This document shows, in pieces, positions 9,994-18,365 of a stretch of 64,000 bases of DNA; positions within the stretch are counted from its first letter, which is position 1; each line of letters opens with the position of its first letter. The stretch is from Vibrio sp. qd031. Its GTDB lineage: Bacteria; Pseudomonadota; Gammaproteobacteria; Enterobacterales; Vibrionaceae. Position numbers and translations under genes: made by a program. The notes beneath the pieces were generated by a model. The model had not been told where the DNA came from. It was given only the letters and a program-made list of their open reading frames with translations, and searched no databases. The stretch covers positions 1-64,000 of the forward strand of contig NZ_JXQD01000029.1 in the NCBI RefSeq assembly GCF_002100145.1, in the 5' to 3' direction.

Positions 9994-10509
9994 ATGCCAT
10001 TACTGGATAGCTTTACCGTAGATCATACACGCATGGCAGCCCCTGCGGTTCGCGTAGCAAAAACAATGCAGACCCCATCAGGCGATACCATCACTGTGTT
10101 CGATCTGCGTTTTACACAACCTAACGAGTCGCTACTCTCAGAGCGTGGAATTCACACTCTTGAGCACTTGTACGCCGGCTTTATGCGAGCGCACCTAAAT
10201 GGGGACAGTGTTGAGATCATCGACATTTCACCTATGGGTTGTCGTACTGGCTTTTACATGAGTTTGATCGGTACGCCGAGCGAACAACAGGTTGCGGATG
10301 CGTGGTTAGCGGCAATGCAGGACGTACTAAAAGTCGAGAGCCAAAACAAGATCCCAGAGCTAAACGAATACCAATGCGGCACTGCAGCTATGCACTCGCT
10401 TGAAGAAGCAAAAGCCATTGCAGAGGATATTATTGCAAGGGGTGTAGGCGTGAATCGTAACGACGATTTAGCGCTACCTGACTCTATGCTCAACGAGCTA
10501 AAAGTGTAG
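9994..10509 (+). CDS. luxS: S-ribosylhomocysteine lyase (AI-2 synthase)
   Basis: A 171-residue metalloenzyme that cleaves S-ribosylhomocysteine to homocysteine and DPD, the precursor of autoinducer-2. The metal ligands are visible as HTLEH (His54, His58) and Cys128 (YQCGT), with catalytic Cys83 (MGCRTGFY) and Glu57. Length is exactly that of the family. A near-ideal AGGAGA site precedes the ATG. It is downstream of gshA and followed by a terminator. With the LuxR/HapR-type regulator at 25540-26181, the window contains both an input and the output of Vibrio quorum sensing. Confidence 0.98.
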   Translation: MPLLDSFTVDHTRMAAPAVRVAKTMQTPSGDTITVFDLRFTQPNESLLSERGIHTLEHLYAGFMRAHLNGDSVEIIDISPMGCRTGFYMSLIGTPSEQQVADAWLAAMQDVLKVESQNKIPELNEYQCGTAAMHSLEEAKAIAEDIIARGVGVNRNDDLALPDSMLNELKV

Positions 10510-10524
10510 CGGTCAGTTCGAATC

Positions 10525-10555
10525 AAAAAAAGGAGCCAAATGGCTCCTTTTTTTA
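10525..10555 (+). terminator. intrinsic terminator after luxS
   Basis: AGGAGCCA and TGGCTCCT pair around AA, with A-rich left flank and TTTTTTT on the right. The flanking A and T runs would also let it end minus-strand transcription from the convergent yfjD-type gene. Confidence 0.92.
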
Positions 10556-10568
10556 TTGGCAGGTTGGT

Positions 10569-11834
10569 TTAGCCTCGTTGGGGATAGACCTTAACCATCT
10601 TGATTTTATTTTCAGCAAACTCAACCACTTCCATAGGGTGGTTGGCAACTTCAATGCTCAAGTGGCTTTCGGGAATGTCTTCGAGGTGCTCAACAATTAA
10701 TCCATTCAACGTACGGGGACCGTCTGTAGGCAGTGTCCACCCTAGTCCTTTGTTGATGTCGCGAATGTTGGTGCTGCCTTCTATTAGGAAGCTTCCGTCA
10801 TTTTGAGGGGTGATTTCGTCTGACAAACTCGGGGCGATCGAGGTAGTAAATTCACCCACAATTTCTTCTAAAATGTCTTCTAGCGTGACCAAACCAATGA
10901 TGTCACCGTATTCGTCGACCACTAAGCCAATACGTTCTTTGTTGCGCTGGAACTTGAGCAATTGAACATTCAGCGGTGTGGCTTCTGGAATAAAGTAGAT
11001 CTCGTCTGCAGCTCTAAGTAGCGTCTCTTTATTGAACTCGTTTTTCTCGAGCATTAGACGATAAGCCTCACGCAGCCTAAGCATGCCAACCACTTCATCT
11101 ATTTGATCGCGATAGAGCACCACCCGACCATGCGGAGAGTGGGTCAGCTGGCGAACAATAGATTTCCAATCATCATTGATATCGATGCCGGTGATTTCGT
11201 TACGTGGGATCATAATGTCGTTCACCGTAACGTGCTCTAAATCTAAGATAGAAATGAGCATATCTTGGTGGCGACTTGGGATGAGGCTGCCCGCTTCATT
11301 CACCACAGTACGAAGCTCTTCCGAGCTTAAGTGCTCTTCAACGGTATGAGCGGTTCCTATACCAATTAAACGCAAGAACCCATTGGTAATGGCATTAACT
11401 AAGATCACCAATGGAGACAGCAAACGCATAAGAATGCTGAGTACCACACTACTTGGAAACGCGACACGCTCAGGGTGAAGAGCGGCTAGGGTTTTAGGAG
11501 TAACTTCTGCAAAGACCAGCACCACCAAGGTGAGCAAACCCGTAGAAATAGCCACACCGGCATCACCATAGAGGCGCATACCCAAAATGGTGGCGATAGC
11601 AGAAGCAAGAATATTAACGAGGTTGTTGCCGATAAGAATGAGGCCAATGAGGCGGTCTGGGCGACCAAGCATCTTTTCAACTCGCTGAGCGCCTTTATGG
11701 CCTTGCTTAGAGAGATGCTTCAAACGGTAACGGTTTAGAGACATCATGCCCGTTTCAGAGCCTGAGAAATAACCAGAAATTATGATTAATCCGGCAAGCA
11801 AGCCAAACAGAAGCTCGGTGGATATACTATCCAA
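10569..11834 (-). CDS. yfjD: CNNM/CBS/CorC domain membrane protein (CorB/YfjD type)
   Basis: A 421-residue inner-membrane protein. An N-terminal CNNM (DUF21) domain with about four membrane segments begins LLFGLLAGLIIISGYFSGSE. A CBS pair follows (about 195-330; VNDIMIPRNEI and VVDEYGDIIGLVTLEDILEE). The C-terminal CorC/HlyC domain spans about 345-421. The family is linked to magnesium and cobalt efflux or resistance. In E. coli yfjD lies next to ypjD and ffh, and the same neighbours are present here. It shares the terminator region with luxS and is co-directional with ypjD, which lies upstream after a 111-nt gap. Confidence 0.92.
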   Translation of the reverse strand: MDSISTELLFGLLAGLIIISGYFSGSETGMMSLNRYRLKHLSKQGHKGAQRVEKMLGRPDRLIGLILIGNNLVNILASAIATILGMRLYGDAGVAISTGLLTLVVLVFAEVTPKTLAALHPERVAFPSSVVLSILMRLLSPLVILVNAITNGFLRLIGIGTAHTVEEHLSSEELRTVVNEAGSLIPSRHQDMLISILDLEHVTVNDIMIPRNEITGIDINDDWKSIVRQLTHSPHGRVVLYRDQIDEVVGMLRLREAYRLMLEKNEFNKETLLRAADEIYFIPEATPLNVQLLKFQRNKERIGLVVDEYGDIIGLVTLEDILEEIVGEFTTSIAPSLSDEITPQNDGSFLIEGSTNIRDINKGLGWTLPTDGPRTLNGLIVEHLEDIPESHLSIEVANHPMEVVEFAENKIKMVKVYPQRG

Positions 11835-11945
11835 TGCAATGGTCCTTTGTGAGTCGAATTATGAGAGTCGATATGGTTAATTAATGACCTAATCGCTAGG
11901 CGCTGTCAATGATCTATTGGGGTTCTTGAGTGGTTATTCAATACG

Positions 11946-12740
11946 TTAAGTCAATAAAACTTCCCGCACAAATCGACTGCCGAAGTAGCCTAAGGTTAGG
12001 AATACTGCGCCAATTAACGTCATCCAAGTGACTTTGTTGCCGCGCCAACCTTGCTTAAAGTGTCCCCAAATCAATACGCTGTAGGTGATCCAAGCAGCGA
12101 AAGAGAACACTATTTTATGACCTTTACCTGACGAGAAAATGTCTGGCACAAACAGAAGCCCAGTGACCAGCGTCACCGACAGTAACCCTGTCCCGACCAA
12201 TATAAGGTTAAACAATTGGCGTTCAACTTTAAGTAGTGGTGGCAGGTTTGGATTAAGGGCTTGAGCATTCTTGTGCTTGAGCTTGTAATCAAGCCACGCC
12301 ATCTGCAGCGCATAAAGTGCGGCGATTGTTAGCGTAGCATAGGAGAACAGGGCCATAGACACGTGAAAGACAATACCAAATCGTCCTTCTAAGTGGGTGA
12401 TGTAGTCTACAGGCAACCAAGTCGCTGCAATCAAATTTAGAATGGAGAATCCATACGCAATCGGCAGCAAAAACCAAAGTTTGGTCTTAGGGATTGTTAT
12501 CGTGAGCGCGCAGGAGATGATAAAACTGACCAACAAGGTCACATTCAATAAGCCTAAGTTTTGCCCTTGGCCTTCAAAAATTAACGACGCGGTCAGTGCA
12601 CCATGCGCAAGCAGTCCTACACCAGAAAGTGCCAGTGCTTTGGGCATTGGGATACCTTTTTTATGCAACAATCCTGGTAAGATCACCGCCATAGCAAGGC
12701 TGTAAGCAACAATGGCTAATATGACTAGTAGTGCGTCCAT
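11946..12740 (-). CDS. ypjD: YpjD/CcsA-like cytochrome c assembly family membrane protein
   Basis: A 264-residue protein with about eight hydrophobic segments, related to the CcmC/CcsA haem-handling superfamily. The C-terminal part has HKIVFSFAAWITYSVLIWGHFKQGWRG, broken here by many aromatic and His residues typical of the family. Its real substrate is unproven. The open frame runs 13 codons further upstream to GTG 12779, but a TATAAT box (12776-12771, minus strand) lies at that point, so the ATG at 12740 (MDALLVILAIVAYS) is preferred. That also gives the usual E. coli YpjD length. It is divergent from ffh. Confidence 0.87.
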   Translation of the reverse strand: MDALLVILAIVAYSLAMAVILPGLLHKKGIPMPKALALSGVGLLAHGALTASLIFEGQGQNLGLLNVTLLVSFIISCALTITIPKTKLWFLLPIAYGFSILNLIAATWLPVDYITHLEGRFGIVFHVSMALFSYATLTIAALYALQMAWLDYKLKHKNAQALNPNLPPLLKVERQLFNLILVGTGLLSVTLVTGLLFVPDIFSSGKGHKIVFSFAAWITYSVLIWGHFKQGWRGNKVTWMTLIGAVFLTLGYFGSRFVREVLLT

Positions 12741-12770
12741 ATACTTTGATGAAAGAGTGTCAATACCCTC

Positions 12771-12776
12771 ATTATA
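12771..12776 (-). promoter_or_regulatory. -10 element of predicted ypjD promoter
   Basis: A perfect TATAAT read on the minus strand 30 nt before the chosen ypjD start. The -35 region is weak (ATCAAC at 12799-12794 with 17-nt spacing). Confidence 0.45.
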
Positions 12777-12962
12777 CACACAATTTGTCGTGAGTTGATG
12801 GCTTTACATACCCCAACTTCTCTCCAATTTTGGCTTTGAGGTTTTATTTTTCAACGATGCCCCCATTTACAACTGAGAGGATGGTCAGGTTAAGCGCTAC
12901 TTATCATGGTAGTGTTCGGGTATACTTGTGCCAATTTATCGGATTTTAGAGCGAAACTTAGT

Positions 12963-14348
12963 ATGTTTGAAAATTTGTCGGATCGCTTATCCAAATCGCT
13001 AAAAAACATTAGCGGCAAAGGTCGACTCACCGAAGACAATATTAAAGAGACCCTGCGCGAAGTGCGCATGGCCCTTTTGGAGGCAGACGTTGCCTTACCG
13101 GTTGTACGAGACTTCATCAAGCGCGTTAAAGAAGGTGCGGTGGGTGTAGAAGTACACAAATCACTCACGCCTGGCCAAGAGTTCATTAAGATTGTTCAAT
13201 CTGAACTTGAAGCTGTAATGGGTGACTCGAACGAAGCACTTGATTTAGCTGCGCAGCCGCCTGCGGTCGTGTTGATGGCCGGCCTACAAGGTGCGGGTAA
13301 AACCACCAGTGTCGGTAAACTTGCGAAGCTCTTAACTGAGCGCGACAAGAAAAAAGTATTGGTTGTGTCTGCCGACGTTTATCGCCCAGCGGCGATAAAA
13401 CAGTTGGAAACTTTGGCTAATGACGTCAATGTTGATTTCTTCCCTTCGTCTGCGGAGCAAAAGCCGCTCGATATCGCTAATGCAGCGATTGATCACGCGA
13501 AAAAGAAATTTTACGACGTGTTGTTGGTGGATACCGCGGGTCGCTTAGCCATTGATGAAGAAATGATGGACGAGATCCAGCAGCTTCACAATGCGATAAC
13601 CCCAGTAGAGACCTTGTTTGTTGTTGATGCAATGACGGGTCAAGATGCGGCAAATACCGCTAAAGCCTTTGGCGATGCACTACCATTAACCGGTGTTATC
13701 TTAACCAAGGTCGATGGTGATGCCCGTGGTGGTGCAGCGCTGTCTGTTCGTCATATTACTGGCAAGCCGATTAAGTTTTTGGGTGTCGGTGAAAAGACCG
13801 ATGCATTAGAAGCTTTCCACCCAGATCGTGTCGCCTCACGTATTCTTGGTATGGGTGACATGTTGTCACTGATTGAAGATCTGCAGCGTAATGTCGATAC
13901 TCAATCCGCCGAAAAAATGGCTAAGAAGTTCAAAGAGAAAAAAGGCTTCGATTTAGAAGACTTCCGCGAACAACTTGGTCAGATGCAAAACATGGGCGGC
14001 ATGATGGGCATGATGGATAAGCTCCCGGGTATGGGGAACTTACCAGACAATGTGAAAGATCAGGTCGACGATAAAATGTTTAAGCAGATGGAAGCGATGA
14101 TCAGTTCCATGACCATGAAAGAGCGTAAACGTCCAGAGATCATTAAAGGATCGCGTAAAAAGCGAATTGCAGCCGGTTCTGGTACTCAGGTTCAGGACGT
14201 CAACCGTATGCTGAAGCAGTTCACTCAAATGCAGAAAATGATGAAGAAGATGCAAAAAGGTGGCATGCGCGGCATGATGCGCAACATGCAAGGCATGATG
14301 GGTGGCATGGGCGGTATGGGGGGAATGGGCGGTCCATTTGGTCGTTGA
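12963..14348 (+). CDS. ffh: signal recognition particle GTPase Ffh
   Basis: A 461-residue SRP54 homologue that binds 4.5S RNA and delivers signal-anchor proteins to FtsY and SecYEG. It has an N-terminal helical bundle, a G domain with GLQGAGKTTSVGKLAKLL (P-loop, about residue 102), VDTAGR and TKVDGDARGG, and a C-terminal M domain from about 300. The tail is very methionine- and glycine-rich. The frame is open upstream to 12906, but the ATG at 12963 (MFENLSDRLSKSLKN) matches the conserved family start. A terminator follows directly; no rpsP follows, unlike most relatives. Confidence 0.98.
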   Translation: MFENLSDRLSKSLKNISGKGRLTEDNIKETLREVRMALLEADVALPVVRDFIKRVKEGAVGVEVHKSLTPGQEFIKIVQSELEAVMGDSNEALDLAAQPPAVVLMAGLQGAGKTTSVGKLAKLLTERDKKKVLVVSADVYRPAAIKQLETLANDVNVDFFPSSAEQKPLDIANAAIDHAKKKFYDVLLVDTAGRLAIDEEMMDEIQQLHNAITPVETLFVVDAMTGQDAANTAKAFGDALPLTGVILTKVDGDARGGAALSVRHITGKPIKFLGVGEKTDALEAFHPDRVASRILGMGDMLSLIEDLQRNVDTQSAEKMAKKFKEKKGFDLEDFREQLGQMQNMGGMMGMMDKLPGMGNLPDNVKDQVDDKMFKQMEAMISSMTMKERKRPEIIKGSRKKRIAAGSGTQVQDVNRMLKQFTQMQKMMKKMQKGGMRGMMRNMQGMMGGMGGMGGMGGPFGR

Positions 14349-14367
14349 TCCTTTCTAACGAATAACA

Positions 14368-14400
14368 AAAAGGGCAAGCATCCTGTGCTTGCCCTCTTTA
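14368..14400. terminator. bidirectional terminator between ffh and focA-CBS
   Basis: AGGGCAAGCA and TGCTTGCCCT form a perfect 10-bp stem around TCCTG. The left flank AACAAAAA becomes a U tract for minus-strand transcripts; the right flank is CTTTATT. It separates two convergent genes. Confidence 0.88.
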
Positions 14401-14421
14401 TTGGTGTCGAACTAAGCCCAA

Positions 14422-15876
14422 TTATGCCATTTGTGCATCTTCAACTTCGCTCAGGCTCGCTTGGCTTTCTGTTGCTCCAAACAATGGACGAAGTACACTT
14501 TGGATTTCTGTGTGACTTATTGTGCCGATAAATTCACCCTTTTCGATCACTGGAATAATTTTAGGGCGGCTTACTTTGATCGCATGAGCTCGCTCCGATA
14601 GAGTCCCCGATACAAAGCGAGTTGCATAACCCATAGAAGATGTCGGGTAAAGCTGCTCTTTATCGATACATAGGTACTCGATGACCGCAGAGATATCTTG
14701 GTCAGCATCGACGGTAATGAGTTCGCTGCTCATGACTTGCTCAACCTTTAGCTCGGTTGTTGCGCGGTAGTCTGTACACCACATTTCAACCATAACATCA
14801 TGAAGTGAGAAAAATCCGACTAGATTGCCTGATTGGTTGATTACCGGGGCGCTAGTTTGGTTATTTTCATTCAACTTATCGATAGCGACTGCTACGCGAC
14901 TGCCAGCAACAACAGTGATTGGAGCAGGGTTCAGGATTTCTTTAACAGTAACTGACATAGTCATAGTGGCCTCCGAAGGCGAAAGTGATAGTGGAGTAAT
15001 TTTTGTTGTTGGGGTAGTTGTTAGTGATGGGCGGCGATAAACCACCCAGTTGGTCAATCCGACCAATACCGCACCACCGACAATGTTGCCTAGTGTGACG
15101 GGAATAAGGTTAGCGACAATAAAGTGGCTTACATTGAGGTCTGTAAATTGACTCGCTTGCATACCGATGGACTGCCAAAAACTGGCAGGAGCAAATTCTA
15201 CGATTGCAATGCCCAGTGGAACCATAAACATGTTGGCAATGCTGTGCTCAAAACCACTGCTAACAAAAAGGCTGACAGGTAATAGCACCAGAAGCGATTT
15301 TCCAAGTGCCGTTTTAGAACTAAACGTTAACCAAATCGCTAAGCAAACTAAAAGGTTACAAAGCACACCAAGAATAAATGCCTCGGTGAAACTGTGGTGT
15401 AGTTTGTGATCAGCGATTGTGAGTGCATTCAGCCCCCACGCGCCATCATGAAGGTTGTAGAGACCGGCACCAAACACCAAAAAGGCAAGTGTAATAGCGC
15501 CGACAAAGTTACCGACATAAGCTTTGCCCCAAAGGGAAAGCATTTGTCCCAGGTTTATCTGTTTATTCGCGAGTGATATGGCCGACAGTACTGAGCTTGT
15601 AAAAAGTTCCGCTCCGCAAAGTACGACCAGCACAAGCCCTAGGCCAAACGCGATGCCGCCTACAAATCGACTTAATCCCCAAGCTTCACCGCTGCTGCCA
15701 GTGGTGACGGTAATGTAAAACAAGAACGCAAGTCCGATAAATGCACCCGCCATCACTGCTAATAGCAATGTTGTGGTTGTCGGCTTTTGCGATTTTCCGA
15801 GCGCATACTGCTCGGCTTGTTCCATCATTTGCTTGGGAGTCAAGCAAAGCTCGTTTTGCACTGGTTGTGCGTCCAT
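14422..15876 (-). CDS. formate/nitrite transporter with C-terminal CBS-domain pair
   Basis: A 484-residue fusion. Residues about 10-275 are an FNT channel (FocA/NirC type) with six membrane segments, the SGFEHSIANMFMVPLG stretch bearing the central pore histidine, and LGNIVGGAVLVG. After a Thr/Ser-rich linker (about 280-305) two CBS motifs follow (SVTVKEILNPAPITVVAG and LKVEQVMSSELITVDADQ), the second with an insertion of about 30 residues. CBS pairs usually bind adenine nucleotides, so channel gating by energy state is inferred. Standard FocA is about 285 residues. AGGAGG precedes the ATG. It is divergent from a LysR gene. Confidence 0.9.
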   Translation of the reverse strand: MDAQPVQNELCLTPKQMMEQAEQYALGKSQKPTTTTLLLAVMAGAFIGLAFLFYITVTTGSSGEAWGLSRFVGGIAFGLGLVLVVLCGAELFTSSVLSAISLANKQINLGQMLSLWGKAYVGNFVGAITLAFLVFGAGLYNLHDGAWGLNALTIADHKLHHSFTEAFILGVLCNLLVCLAIWLTFSSKTALGKSLLVLLPVSLFVSSGFEHSIANMFMVPLGIAIVEFAPASFWQSIGMQASQFTDLNVSHFIVANLIPVTLGNIVGGAVLVGLTNWVVYRRPSLTTTPTTKITPLSLSPSEATMTMSVTVKEILNPAPITVVAGSRVAVAIDKLNENNQTSAPVINQSGNLVGFFSLHDVMVEMWCTDYRATTELKVEQVMSSELITVDADQDISAVIEYLCIDKEQLYPTSSMGYATRFVSGTLSERAHAIKVSRPKIIPVIEKGEFIGTISHTEIQSVLRPLFGATESQASLSEVEDAQMA

Positions 15877-16069
15877 GACTCCTCCTGTAATGAATTAATA
15901 AATAATGAGTAATTTGTTGTTCCGTGTTCTACACCTCGACAACACAATCCAAATTACGGCATTTTTCAGTAGATAAAAAATTGATAGTAATGAATGGACA
16001 CATCAATAATATTGATAGGACATCGTGATAGAGTTACCCTATTGCTAAAACTCAATGTAGGCGGCATAG
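15877..16069. other. divergent regulatory region between focA-CBS and lysR
   Basis: A 193-nt AT-rich gap. It holds the focA-CBS ribosome site and, at 16002-16016, a LysR-type palindrome. An additional TTGAT half-site occurs at 15981-15985. No -35/-10 pair stands out. Confidence 0.5.
16002..16016. promoter_or_regulatory. candidate LysR-type T-N11-A operator
   Basis: ATCAAT-AAT-ATTGAT is a perfect 6-bp inverted repeat containing TCAAT-N3-ATTGA, which fits the LysR T-N11-A rule. It lies 54 nt before the lysR start and between divergent genes, where LysR proteins usually bind. Confidence 0.45.
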
Positions 16070-16972
16070 ATGCGTTATTCGTTAAAACAGTTGGCAGTGT
16101 TTGATGCTGTGGCCGAAACCGGCAGCGTAAGCCAGGCGGCTGAAAGGCTGTACTTAACTCAATCGGCGACCAGTATGTCGCTCTCTCAATTAGAAAAGCT
16201 CCTAGGGCGACAGCTGTTTGAACGTAATGGCAAACAGATGATGCTCTCCCACTGGGGAAAGTGGCTAAGACCAAAAGCAAAGAAGTTGCTGCAAGACGCT
16301 CAACAGATTGAAATGGGCTTTCACGAGCAACATTTATTAAGTGGTGCGGTGCAGTTACACGTTAGCCAGACACCCGCAGAACACTTGGTTCCGGATCTCA
16401 TCAGTTTAATTGATACCTCCTTTCCTGAGATGCGAATTGACGTAGATGTGAAGAGTACCAAACACGTTATTGAGGACGTGTTGGACTACAAGTGTGACCT
16501 TGGGATCATAGAGGGGCGCTGCGATGAGCACCGTTTAGAGCAAGAAGTGTGGTGCCGAGATCATTTAACCGTTGTTGCCTCATCGCACCACCCATTTGCC
16601 AACCTAGAAAGGGTCACATTAGCGCAATTGGAACAAGCGAAATGGGTACTTCGAGAGATCGGTTCTGGGACTCGCAAAATTTTTGATAGTACCATTCATC
16701 ATTTAATTGATGATTTAGATGTGTGGCGCGAGTATGACCATGTTCCAGTGATCCGCAGCTTGGTCGAAAATGGCTCTTACCTTACTTGCTTACCTTGGTT
16801 GGATGTAGAGCAGCACATTCAATCGGGACGTTTGGCCACTATCAATGTTCCTGAGCTAAAAATGGAGAGAATGCTCTCTTTTGTTTGGCGACGAGATATG
16901 GTGGACAACCCGCTGGTGGATTGTATTAAGCGTGAAGGTTTGAGAATGATGAAGGGTAAAGGTGTTTTGTAA
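16070..16972 (+). CDS. LysR family transcriptional regulator
   Basis: A 300-residue regulator. The N-terminal winged helix-turn-helix is clear (LKQLAVFDAVAETGSVSQAA, then LYLTQSATSMSLSQLEKLLG). A LysR substrate-binding domain spans about 90-293 (VQLHVSQTPAEHLVPDLISL; DLGIIEG). The N-terminus resembles the YeiE/CysB-like branch, but the effector cannot be read from sequence. The start at 16070 places the HTH at the usual distance. It is divergent from the focA-CBS gene and is the obvious candidate to control it, perhaps in response to formate or one-carbon metabolism (inference). A long palindromic terminator follows. Confidence 0.9.
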   Translation: MRYSLKQLAVFDAVAETGSVSQAAERLYLTQSATSMSLSQLEKLLGRQLFERNGKQMMLSHWGKWLRPKAKKLLQDAQQIEMGFHEQHLLSGAVQLHVSQTPAEHLVPDLISLIDTSFPEMRIDVDVKSTKHVIEDVLDYKCDLGIIEGRCDEHRLEQEVWCRDHLTVVASSHHPFANLERVTLAQLEQAKWVLREIGSGTRKIFDSTIHHLIDDLDVWREYDHVPVIRSLVENGSYLTCLPWLDVEQHIQSGRLATINVPELKMERMLSFVWRRDMVDNPLVDCIKREGLRMMKGKGVL

Positions 16973-16987
16973 TCTTTATCGCCGTCC

Positions 16988-17023
16988 AATAAAATAGCCG
17001 CGCAATTGCGCGGCTATTTTATT
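16988..17023. terminator. bidirectional terminator, 36-bp perfect palindrome
   Basis: The sequence from 16988 to 17023 equals its own reverse complement: AATAAAATAGCCGCGCAA followed by its exact complement. It lies between convergent lysR and nadC, and its A/T arms supply a U tract in both directions. Confidence 0.9.
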
Positions 17024-17046
17024 TTGATAAGGGCTTTCAATTTTAC

Positions 17047-17934
17047 TTATTGAAATCGCATGGACAGATCCATTGCTTTTAGATGCTTAGTTAATGCACC
17101 GACTGAAACGTAATCGACCCCTGTTTGCGCGATATCGCCTAAAGTCCCCAAGGTAACGTTGCCTGAATTTTCTAACACCGCACGACCTTGGTTTATCTCA
17201 ACAGCCTCTCGCATCATTTGCAGGGTAAAATTATCCAGCATAACGATATCGGCACCTGCATCGATAGCAATGGCCAGCTCTTCTAAAGATTCTGTTTCAA
17301 TCTCAATAGGTTTACCTGGAGCCAATGCTTTGGCTTTGCTAATGGCTTCAACAATACCACCGCAAGCAATAATGTGATTTTCTTTAATTAAGAATGCATC
17401 AAACACACCAATTCGGTGATTATAGCCACCCCCACAGGCTACTGCGTATTTTAGTGCGCTGCGCAAGCCTGGAATGGTTTTGCGGGTATCTAAAAGTTTG
17501 CATTTTGTTCCGTCGAGTTCACGCACATACTCGGCGACGGTTGTTGCACACCCAGATAACGTTTGAATGAAGTTCATTGCATTACGCTCACCCGTTAACA
17601 ATGTGCGCGCAGGGCCGCGTAAGGTACATAAGGTTTGATTTGGTTCGACTTGATCGCCGTCGCTGACGTGCCACTCGATAGACACTTTCCCGCCCAGTTG
17701 TTTAAACACTTCATCAGCCCACATTTGTCCACAGAACACACCATGTTCACGAGTGATGATGGTTGCCACACCATATGTCGCTTCATCAATTAGGTTGGCT
17801 GTGATATCAACATTAGCGTCTAAAACACCACCCAGATCTTCTCGCAATGTGTCGGTGACCGCTCTTGTCACCTCAGCGGGTAGGGCTTGTTTTAGGTAGT
17901 CTAATCGTGCATCGCTATCGTGAGTTTTGATCAT
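17047..17934 (-). CDS. nadC: nicotinate-nucleotide diphosphorylase (quinolinate phosphoribosyltransferase)
   Basis: A 295-residue cytoplasmic enzyme of NAD synthesis that converts quinolinate and PRPP to nicotinate mononucleotide, CO2 and PPi. Family motifs are LREDLGG and DITANLI near the start, GERNAMNFIQTLSG, LLDTRKTIPGLR (active-site Arg/Lys), KYAVACGGGYNHRIGV, IKENHI and VMLDNF. The frame extends to a TTG at 17949, but the ATG at 17934 (MIKTHDSD) gives normal length; no strong Shine-Dalgarno decides it. In many relatives ampD is divergent from nadC, but it is absent here. Confidence 0.96.
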   Translation of the reverse strand: MIKTHDSDARLDYLKQALPAEVTRAVTDTLREDLGGVLDANVDITANLIDEATYGVATIITREHGVFCGQMWADEVFKQLGGKVSIEWHVSDGDQVEPNQTLCTLRGPARTLLTGERNAMNFIQTLSGCATTVAEYVRELDGTKCKLLDTRKTIPGLRSALKYAVACGGGYNHRIGVFDAFLIKENHIIACGGIVEAISKAKALAPGKPIEIETESLEELAIAIDAGADIVMLDNFTLQMMREAVEINQGRAVLENSGNVTLGTLGDIAQTGVDYVSVGALTKHLKAMDLSMRFQ

Positions 17935-18212
17935 TATCGTTCTGGCCAAACAGGGTCATTAATTGAGTTGGGTCAAATTGTACTCCTGTGTAGAAACGGG
18001 AGCAAACCCTTTTATTGGTGGAGAAAGCACAATATGACGTCGACATTTCAAGAAAATTACTAGCTTGAGTAATTGCGTAATTCAATCATTTAGGGATGAC
18101 CACGATTTGGGTGGAAGTTGGCACAATAGTCGTTGCTTAATTTCAAGTCCACTTAGCGAACCTCATGATTTTATTGATCTGTGTCATTGAGGGAATGTAT
18201 ATGCCTCTGGTG

Positions 18213-18227
18213 AATGGTATGACCAAT
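18213..18227. promoter_or_regulatory. upstream PdhR box (candidate)
   Basis: AATGGT-ATG-ACCAAT differs at a single position from the E. coli-type PdhR box ATTGGT-N3-ACCAAT. Its centre is about 136 nt upstream of the second box, close to 13 helical turns. Confidence 0.6.
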
Positions 18228-18283
18228 AGTTTTCCGTTTGATTTGTGTAAGGTTTAAATTTTGTTAAGTCAGACCCCTTTTAA

Positions 18284-18295
18284 TGATGTAAATCA
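18284..18295. promoter_or_regulatory. FNR-like site upstream of pdhR (candidate)
   Basis: TGAT-GTAA-ATCA, flanked by A on each side, matches FNR TTGAT-N4-ATCAA with one mismatch. FNR control of pdh is known in E. coli. CRP binding is an alternative because the motifs are similar. Confidence 0.45.
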
Positions 18296-18346
18296 ATTTT
18301 TGGTAGACAAATTGGTTTTAAACATGGTATTTTTTTCCCGCCCTTT

Positions 18347-18365
18347 AAATTGGTAATACCAATTT
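18347..18365. promoter_or_regulatory. PdhR operator
   Basis: AAATTGGTAATACCAATTT has perfect 8-bp arms (AAATTGGT/ACCAATTT) around AAT and matches the PdhR consensus. It lies 48 nt before the pdhR start, consistent with pyruvate-relieved autorepression of pdhR-aceEF. Confidence 0.88.

Noticed and set aside
18195..18257. Short plus-strand frame (ATG 18201, 18 residues) with GAGGG upstream, a possible leader peptide before pdhR
   Set aside because: It overlaps the upstream PdhR box, has no amino-acid pattern of an attenuator and no terminator follows it.
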